Assembly (NCBI RefSeq): GCF_002865645.1
Contig: NW_020194600.1
Span: forward strand, 558,001 to 622,000
DNA: 64,000 nt
Reading direction: 5' to 3'
Source of the DNA: Hyaloscypha bicolor E
Taxonomy: Eukaryota > Ascomycota > Leotiomycetes > Helotiales > Hyaloscyphaceae
Shown: positions 56,326 through 64,000 of the stretch, piece by piece
How positions within the stretch are numbered: position 1 is the stretch's first letter
Layout: each line of letters begins with the position of its first letter
Notes under the pieces: generated by a model
Seen by the model: the letters and a program-made list of their open reading frames with translations, nothing else
Databases searched by the model: none
Told to the model about the DNA's origin: nothing
Program-made: the position numbers and the translations under genes

Positions 56326-59300
56326 CTAAAACAACCCCAGCACGACCGGCAGCAAAAAGTGACACGCCAGCTGATTCCCCACTGGCAACACAATCGTGAA
56401 ATCATTGATCTTCCAGCCCACCGGTGCATACACGCCTAGATATACCATCATCGCAGTAAGGGAGAAGACGATGATGTACATGTATTTGAAGTCTTTGATG
56501 ATCTTGTCCATGCCGATGAAGAAGCCGGTTTCTTCGAGCTCCTTGCCGGTGGATGCCCATTCCATGTTTATGCTGAAGAAATGGCAGACGATTGCTTTGG
56601 TGAGGTGGATGGAGAGGCCGCCGAAGAAGACCACTTGGTTATTGTTAGTCGGAGAGGGATGAGGAAGGGAGAAGGGGCACGTACTGAAGAATGGCATCCA
56701 TTTGATAGTGACCCACATCCCTTTGAAGAAGTTCGTTTTGCCGAGGCGCCAGAGGAGGAAGTTGTAAGCGATCGGTGACTGTTTCTAAGTTAGAGCCGTT
56801 GTCCAAGAGAAGTATAGTCAATTGAAAGAGAGACGTACGACTAAGTTAAAGATGACGAGCAATGAGATCATCATTTTGAAGGAGGTGAGGTAGTAATGAT
56901 CGAGATTCAGCATGACCCAGCCTGTCAGGAAATAATTAAGAACAGTGAAAGGTAGTGCTGCAGCCATGGCATAGTATGTGAAGACGTATCCGAGAATCGT
57001 GACTTTCGAGGTGCTTTTGACGTTGCTGGATATCAACTTCCATAATAAAGGTGTAAGAGGACCTTTGAATGGCCATTTCCAGATGGGATGAAATAGGAGC
57101 TCGTTGCATCCATAAGTATACTTCTCCCAGCGAGCCAGCTCGTCAAAGACGGTTAGAGATACACCCTCTTGGAAACCCCCGTTGTGGTATGAAGCAAGAC
57201 GGATAATGAAACCGGCGATTTGAAGGCGCAGAGCTTGATCGAAATCTTCTGACACATGCGAGTCTGACCAGTATTTGACTAGAGAATAATTAGCCAAGTT
57301 CATCCAGGGAATTTAATTTGTCACAGGTGTTCTTACCCTTTCCGTCTTCCTCAAAAGCAACGCTCTGGATGGCCTTCCATCGGAGAAAAGCATTGTGTCC
57401 CACGAACTTGGAATATTAGTTTCGTATATGAATGACGGCAGGCAGTACTCACACAAGCAAGATCGCCACTCCCAACAGCGTATGAAATTGATTGATAAAT
57501 CATGTTGGTAAGGTACGTTACTACTCATGTTAGACTTGAACCATGACCCAGAAGGAGAGTACGTACTACCATTCTCAAAGAGATTATGAGCGACCTGCAT
57601 GACGCCACTAGCGTGCTGAATGATGGCAACATCAGGACTCTCGAACATTTCCAGGGCACCATATTGAAGGCAGTCGACGGGCTAAGACTTTGTCAGTGCT
57701 GAAGATCTCGAATTTGTAGAACACTCACCACTTTGGTATCGCAATCAAGGAGGAGGATAAATTCTCCCAGTCGTATGTTGCCTTCAGCCCATGTTTTGCC
57801 TTGATCAGCAGCAAGAATCGCCTCCATCGCGATCGCGTAAAGCTCGTTCTCTTTCTCGATGGTAATGTCTGGATTATCTCGCTCGTGCTCGGCGATTAAG
57901 CGTAAGAGCTCATCTTCGACTCTGATCGAAAAATCAAGGCAATAGTTCATGTTACTCGCTTTCTTGAATTTTCCTTTGCGCTGGAATCCATCCTTGTTGT
58001 GGGGTGGTCGAGAACACCAGCCGACGCCATTTGCTGCGTAGAACTTTTTACGAGCCCTATTGAACATGCATGAGTTGGGACAATTGAGGATTGCAGAGGC
58101 TGAAAGACTTACTCTGCCAATTCCGGAGACACCACTTGCATTCCATCTTCATTAATGAAAATGGAAGCTGTACCTCCGATGCTTTCATAGTGTTTGATTG
58201 CTTCCTTGACACTCTCGACGGTTGGAGCAATCACACTGCATGTCTAGAGTCAGCTCGTTGGTATTTATAATGTGCATTGATAGACTTACCCAGTCAAACC
58301 CTCCTTGTAGACAGGTATCTGGATGGTGATATGCGGATATTCAAACCTTGGGTAGCGAGCTGGGTCTGGAGCTATCGCGCTTTGGTATCGCGTGTTTTCG
58401 TTTACACTTTTTACAGGGCCAAAGAATTGAAAGAGGCAGGCCACTAAAGTCGTGAAGAAGAACAGCGCAAGTGTGGTTGATATTGGGATCATGAGGAGGT
58501 AAGCCAGACGAGCATAGCTTCCATCAATGCCAATTTCGCCAATGAGCTGGTCATATTAGGGACCGGACTTTTAAAGCATTTGAGAGAACGTACCGTAGAT
58601 ACACCACCCATTTGAACTATCACGAGCGTCATTAAACCAATTGCGACCATGAGCGAGTGTGTCAGAATCACTGTAATGATCAGTAAATGGAAATGTGTAT
58701 AGAGCTGAGGGGGCTTGGCCATACTTGGTCTGGGTTTTAATGTGGATGTAATAGTCGAAGATTCGAGATCTGAGAAATCGTAGGCTTCCTTCAATTTTTC
58801 TGTGGTAGTGCTGAAATGTACTGCAGTTGGTGTAGCGACCTCGACAGTAGACTTCTCCGCAATTGAGGTCCCTTCGGATGTGCCCCAGGATGAACGACTG
58901 GTCTGACGTTTGAACTCCGGGTTTTGCTGGACAGCAAGAGATGAATTTTGATTTGTGATCTAGAAGAATTAGCTGGTCTCTGCAGAAGGTGTATATCAAG
59001 ACTCACAGCTTGACATAGCAGCTCGTCGAGACTCGCCCCACACATCAAGATATCCTCCACAGAATTGGACCACACTAGAACAAGTTGTGGTCTTCTGAGT
59101 AGATACGCAGTTCCAGTAAGACCATGCATAGAAACCAAGGAGATAAGATCCTCGAATGTATCGACAATGGGAAGTGCAGTCCCTCGAGACTTTACAATAA
59201 GTTCCTTCTGGCTTGGAGTTATCTGGCGAAAAATTGCGGACGTGACGACTGAAGTCATAGTGAAGGCAATTGCAGCGTCCATACACTGAAAAGCTTTAAG

Positions 59301-59538
59301 TACTATTGGATCAATGGTCTTCGGTTCGCGAGCATATTGTCTGTCTGCAATCTTTATCATCACTCCGACTGCTGACGGATCTGAACACTCGCGCAGATTC
59401 ATCCATCCCGACTTTTCGCACTGCTTCTGTATGTATTGAGCCATCTACATATCTAGTCAGTCATTATCTTCCTCGAGGGAAAATTGAGCGATTCACCAGA
59501 AGGTATGGCTCCATATCGTAAGACATTTCAGGCTCCAT
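56326..59538 (-). CDS. processive family-2 glycosyltransferase (GT2-B)
   Basis: Thirteen exons: 59538-59497, 59444-59007, 58959-58725, 58670-58594, 58546-58290, 58235-58113, 58056-57729, 57681-57570, 57520-57453, 57406-57337, 57278-56839, 56778-56685 and 56633-56326. They total 863 aa with matching phases throughout. Domain order equals GT2-A: N-terminal domain, two membrane helices, I-Q-I-P-V-Y, F-I-N-E-D-G, L-L-L-D-C-D-T, F-V-G-H-N-A-F-L-R-W, S-E-D-F, D-E-L-A-R-W-E-K-Y, then C-terminal membrane helices. Five introns coincide in position and phase with those of GT2-A; seven are extra, six of them consecutive in the 3' half. Introns are 46-60 nt. Probably a plasma-membrane polysaccharide synthase using a UDP-sugar. 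Divergent from GH16-B. Confidence 0.85.
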
Positions 59539-61217
59539 GATGTTTAGAGGTTTGAGGAGCCGCCCAGAATAATAAAAAAGTAACGAGAGGCACGCAGAGC
59601 AAAAGCCCAGCAAAAAGGTAACTTGAATGGAACGAAAAGAGTGTTGTCGGCGGTCCTGCTCAGGCAAGCAGCAAGAAACGTAGAACGATCAAGGACGAGA
59701 ATGGGCTGCACACTTCAGAACTCTTGCGGCTGCACATGCGGGAGACAAAAGATCCTCCCGAGTCTCGCCCCGAGTGGCTCAGTGAAAATAATGTGCTCTT
59801 CCGGGGGGGCTCATGTGGGGGTCGAGCTCGAGATTCGGCCGAGTCACCAAGTCAATCCCTTCAACGCTAGGCCGTGGTATTGCACAATAACTCAATAGAG
59901 TTAATACTCTGTGCAGTACCGCCACACTGGATAAGGCGAGCTGGAGCTTTGCTGATTTGGAGCTTACCGATCTGGGAAGCCAAAATATTGCAAGTACTCC
60001 GTAGACGACATATGAGCAGGGGCTAGAAGAGGTGCCAAGCGGGGGGCACGACGGAGCAGAGCAGCCATGCGCTTGCAGCGTCCACCAAGAAGAGACTGAA
60101 GGCTGCAACAGCGCGGGACAACGAACGGCGGCCATCCACGGTGGCACTGAGACAGGCAGGCGCTATGGAAATCCAGATCATCAGATACTGATACCATGCT
60201 GGTAAGTTCAGGGGGTCGGGGCACCACTTGTGTGCGGCGCTGGGGCGCTGCGGCTCATGTTGTGTTGTAACTTGTGTTTTGTTGTGATGTGACGCGATGC
60301 GGATGTGATGCGATGTGATGGCGTTGAGGATCGTCGCTGTTGGCCAGTGCATGAGCCATAAGGTGGACCGAAAGCACCGCAACACCGCAGACAGCGGGAA
60401 CAACCGGGGTCGTGACGGCAGATTCCAGACAGCCGGATGGAATCGGGCAGCGAGCCGAAAGTGCGTCCTGCCAATCCTCATTCCTTCCTTGAACCGTCCC
60501 GTCTCAGCATACTCGGTACTCCGTAAGCATCTTGCAAAGACGTCCGTCCGACAGCCGCGGCCGCAACCGCTACAGTAAAGAAAACACGCAAACACACGCC
60601 CCTTTCTTATGATGTCTCAGTTCTGGCCCTTCGCCTTTGGCTGTTCCCTTGCCCCTGTTAGCCTTTGGTACCTGCATCAAAAGTATTTGTGTGAGTGGGC
60701 CCGGACTCCCGGGACGCGCCCCTGGGTTTGGTCTTCTCAATCCCAAATGACACGAGTCGTGGCAGCAGCAGCAAACATGGGCGACTTTCAGAAGCCATGG
60801 CCCCTCCCTCTTGCGTTTGTCTACTGTATTCTAGGCGCCAAGAACTGATAGTCCAAAGTCATGCCGTTCGAGATTGTGCAGTAAATGTGCATAAGATTAG
60901 GATGCTCCGGCAATACAGGCAAAGTGCAGCGCGGGGGGCGAGTCTTGATTCGTGGATGTACGAACCGCCGATAGCCAACCATCCCAGTGGACTGGGACAA
61001 TAGAATTCAAGTCCCATTCTCAACCTCTGGACCACGCAGGGCTTTGTTTGCGGGTTTTCGGCTGGAGTTTTCGCAAGCCCCCCGAGGTCCATCGATTCTC
61101 AGCCTTTCCAAAACAACCTCCTCACTTCTAGAGCTTGGTCTGTCCGAGAGCCTTGTGTTCGAGTGCCCGACTTACTTTTTGCCGATCCGTGTGCTGTTCT
61201 CCAAAATATCAGCAGGA
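59539..61217. other. divergent spacer GT2-B/GH16-B
   Basis: The 1.68-kb region includes degenerate GATGCGAT/GATGTGAT repeats at about 60283-60325. Open frames here are Arg/Pro-rich and unconvincing. It probably holds the shared bidirectional promoter. Confidence 0.55.
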
Positions 61218-63106
61218 ATGTCATATCCTCCCAGTGTCTTCGAGATTGATGCAATTCACTCAGTTCCGGCATCACCGTCCGGAAAGTGCAGCTCTCGTGG
61301 TAACTATTCAACCTACGCATCTCACGATGTCTTTGGATTGCTGATGGCTGTCTTTTTAGGATCACAACAACAAATAAAACAAAGACGGTTGAAGAGCGCC
61401 AGACTGGTGGGAGAGTACATCACCCATCCACCCTTTTTCACCCAACGTTAATAACTAACTTGAGAAGATATGAGAAGCCATGGATCGAGGGCTCACCATA
61501 TAAGAATCGAGAGCGTTGGGACAAGATCATTCTTTGGGGATGCATCACACTTGGCTTTGGAGTCGGCATTGCATTGTGTACCTTAACATATTTCAAGATT
61601 CCGCGGCATGAGGCAAGTGTGACTGTGCCTTTCAATTTGTTATTTTTGCTGACCGACTTAATAGTATTGTCTTGTCATGGCTGATGAGTTCAAGAATTTG
61701 GATAATTGGTCCCACGAAGTCCAGATTGGGGGTTTTGGGTAAGGTTCTAGGGCCTCGTGAACGACACGTGCTGACCTTGAAATAGAGCAAACTCGTTCGA
61801 ATGGGCAACGGACGACCCTCGTAACAGTTATATCGCTGATGATGGACTGCATCTGAAGGCAACTTTGACGCTCGATACAAGTGATATCACGCCCGACCAA
61901 CTTCTCAATGGCTATACCCTCAACCTCACTGCCGCTGGCACTTGCACTTCCAATGATACAAAATCAACCGATTGCGTTAGAACTAGCAACGCCACTACCT
62001 CTACAATTATCAACCCTGTTCGTTCTGCTCGTATTACGACTAAAGGAAAGAAGACCATCAGGTACGGCCGTGTGGAAGTGGTTGCAAAAATCCCGCCCGG
62101 GCAATGGCTATGGCCAGCTATCTGGTACGTCTATCTTTTTTGCTTTTCCTGATACATCATTTTCAACAAACTAACTTCTCTTCTCCTCGCCAAGGATGAT
62201 GCCGCAAGACTCTGTCTATGGTGCTTGGCCACGAAGCGGCGAGATTGACCTTATGGAAGCCCGCGGCAACGACCCCGCGCATTACCTCCTTGGCTCTGAC
62301 ACAATTTATTCCACGATACATTGGGGTCTCGATTACTTTACAGATCAGTCCAAACAGACAGCTAGTTGGTATACAAGGCAACGAGGAAGTTATGCTAGTG
62401 GCTTCCACACGTATGTGTTTTGGAAAGCTTTGTGAGTTAATGCTAACTCAAAGATCGTCAGGTATGGGATGGAATGGACTCCAGAATATCTTTACATCTA
62501 TATCGACAATAAGCTACTACAAAGTCTTTCTGTGAAGTTCGGCCCAAAGACCATGTGGGAACGAAGTGGTCTCAAAGCACCGGGTCATCCGTAAGCACAA
62601 CATCATCTTGTTCAAAGCTTCTTGACAATTCTGACATGCAACAGACCCAAAGACCCCTGGTCTTACACGAAGAGCGTCAGCACACCCTTCGACCAAGATT
62701 TCTACCTCATCTTGAACGTCGCCGTTGGAACGACTGGTGGATTTTTCGCGTATGCTCCCTCGTGGCTTTCATTATTTCAAAGAAACTAATTGGCCATCTA
62801 GAGATTCGGTCGGAGGCAAACCATGGGTGGATCGAGGTTCCCCAGCGGCCATGATGGATTTCTGGAAGGCCAACGCTACTTGGTACCCCACTTGGGATCC
62901 GGACGGAATGATAGTAAGCAAAATCTCAAGCTTCCCCTCTAAATCTCCCGCGAATCGTGGGACATTCGAGTTCTTCCTGCTGCCCTCCCGAATGTCTCGG
63001 GTGTGACGGCTCGTTGAACTTCCCGATAGACTGGTACTGACAAAAACAACAGGTCAAGTCAGCCAAAATGTGGCAATTAGGTGCATGCTCATCTCCAGAG
63101 ATCTGA
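61218..63106 (+). CDS. GH16 endo-beta-1,3(4)-glucanase-like type II membrane protein (GH16-B)
   Basis: Nine exons: 61218-61414, 61468-61612, 61665-61738, 61786-62124, 62195-62410, 62462-62590, 62645-62749, 62802-62913 and 63053-63106, giving 456 aa. A cytosolic N-terminus (E-I-D-A-I-H-S-V-P-A-S-P-S-G, then Y-E-K-P-W) and one membrane anchor (I-I-L-W-G-C-I-T-L-G-F-G-V-G-I-A-L) precede an extracytoplasmic GH16 domain. The active site G-E-I-D-L-M-E is intact (nucleophile about E268, acid/base about E273). Expected to cleave or transglycosylate beta-1,3 or mixed-linkage glucan at the cell surface. Intron 2 (61613-61664) fits only as GC-AG (GAG|GCAAGT). Divergent from GT2-B. The start is chosen by resemblance of its N-terminus to fungal GH16 proteins and is moderately certain. 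Confidence 0.85.
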
Positions 63107-63399
63107 TTAGGAGGCAAATGTGTATTGATTACATAGTTGATTTTCTTTTCTTCAAGCCAGTACATAGACATCGCGATTGACGTTCGGCGTATCAAAAGGG
63201 CTGTTTTGGGAGTCAAATTTGTAATTATTCGATGAGGAAAAGTTTTGCACATCTCTTGGCAGACAAGCATATCTTTTCCAAAATTGCTTTTTCATCACAA
63301 TTCCCTATCGCTGCATCTTGCGGGCAGCAATCTTTCAATCTTGGTTATCTCCACTCGGTTCCTGATCTGCGGGTCAAAATTAGACTCTCAACTTTCATG
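63107..63399. other. 3' flank of GH16-B
   Basis: No coding signal between the GH16-B stop and the MITE-like element. Confidence 0.6.
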
Positions 63400-63629
63400 G
63401 CACGCGCCTCCGGTTAGTCGTGATACACCGAAATCTGGCCGAAAATCAAACCCCCATTACTTTCTTTAACACCCAGCACGCTTAGGTTCCCTTAAAAAAT
63501 AGAATGAATTAATGCGCAGTCCACGGGATTGCCCTCGATAAAATTGTAAAAACTTGATGGAAGTTAATATTAAAAACATTGATTTTCGGCCCGGATTTCG
63601 GTGTATCACAACTAACCGGAGGCGCGTGC
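63400..63629. mobile_element. 230-bp MITE-like element with ~50-bp terminal inverted repeats
   Basis: The left end begins GCACGCGCCTCCGGTTAG, and the reverse complement of the right end is the same 18 bases. The match continues for about 50 bp (TGATACACCGAAATC... GGCCGAAAATCAA) with one substitution and a 1-2 bp difference. The interior (~130 bp) is AT-rich and non-coding. A possible ATG target-site duplication flanks it (63397-63399 and 63630-63632). Non-autonomous DNA-transposon type. Confidence 0.8.
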
Positions 63630-64000
63630 ATGGGAAGATCTCATCCTGAACCCTGTCAGTAGGCGAATATCTCTAGCCGTTTACGTCTGACGCACCCCTG
63701 AAAGCTTCATGCCGTGGCGTCTACGCTCAAGGCACGTAAAATCTCATTGATGCACACCCTTCGGCAGCGGTAGGGCTGCAGTGGGGCTGCTTGAAGGCGC
63801 TAATGGCTTTTAGCCTTCTTACAGGGGCACAAGCTTTATCTCATCAACAACTTCACTTCACCCCCCAGTCTGTGGCTTATGTAGTGAGTTCCAAGCTGTC
63901 CCGCCCTCATGGACAATCTTCCTCGTCTAATACTGCCACTTGAAAATGCGTGACAGGGCTTGAAGCTCCGATGGCAATATTTTCCTGCGGATCCAGGGTC
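63630..64000. other. window end, no gene seen
   Basis: Sequence after the MITE-like element. Only short open frames and no recognisable motif. Confidence 0.5.

Noticed and set aside
59623..59898. Plus-strand open frame upstream of GT2-B
   Set aside because: Cys/Arg-rich with no homology pattern; lies in the divergent promoter.
1..64000. tRNA, rRNA genes or CRISPR arrays
   Set aside because: No cloverleaf-type pairs with internal boxes, rRNA segments or regularly spaced repeats were recognised by reading; a dedicated tRNA scan was not possible.

Overview
The window is nuclear DNA of a filamentous ascomycete (Pezizomycotina). Protein-coding genes lie on both strands and carry short GT-AG introns, mostly 46-60 nt. 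Recognisable genes include a Cdh1/fizzy-related APC/C activator, cohesin SMC1, a glycerophosphocholine acyltransferase and a secreted GH32 invertase. Fungus-specific families are also present: 2EXR-domain proteins, NACHT-type NLR-like STAND NTPases and AA1-like secreted proteins. I infer a member of Leotiomycetes or a close relative, but the sequence alone does not prove the class.

Layout. 1-6.4 kb: a 2EXR neighbourhood with a 5'-truncated gene, a nonsense-broken copy and an intact copy around an unrecognised gene. 6.9-7.7 kb: a small secreted AA1-like protein. 10-19.6 kb: three conserved but unrecognised genes (a Q/P-rich protein, a membrane protein with a KRKEDEA heptad array, and a six-exon low-complexity protein). 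21-24.8 kb: a decayed ABC-C transporter followed by AT-rich gene-poor DNA. 24.8-28.4 kb: NLR gene 1. 29.6 kb: a frameshifted F-box-like fragment. 30-44.4 kb: invertase, CDH1, GPC1, SMC1 and a cysteine-rich, possibly membrane-anchored secreted protein. 45.2-48.3 kb: NLR gene 2.

The most striking part is 49.3-63.1 kb. A divergently transcribed pair, a processive family-2 glycosyltransferase (GT2) and a type II membrane GH16 glucanase-like protein, occurs twice in tandem: GT2-A(-)/GH16-A(+) and GT2-B(-)/GH16-B(+). In each pair the two genes are about 1.6-2 kb apart. This looks like a duplicated wall-polysaccharide synthesis and remodelling module. The copies have diverged: GH16-A has Gln where the GH16 acid/base Glu should be, and both genes of copy A have fewer introns than their copy B partners (GT2 5 versus 12, GH16 4 mapped versus 8). 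A 230-bp MITE-like inverted-repeat element lies just after GH16-B.

Five introns in five genes can only be spliced in frame from a GC donor (GC-AG), out of roughly 58 introns placed by hand. All exon boundaries come from reading frames and splice motifs alone. The 5' ends of GH16-A and NLR1 and the internal splice sites of the cysteine-rich gene remain unresolved.
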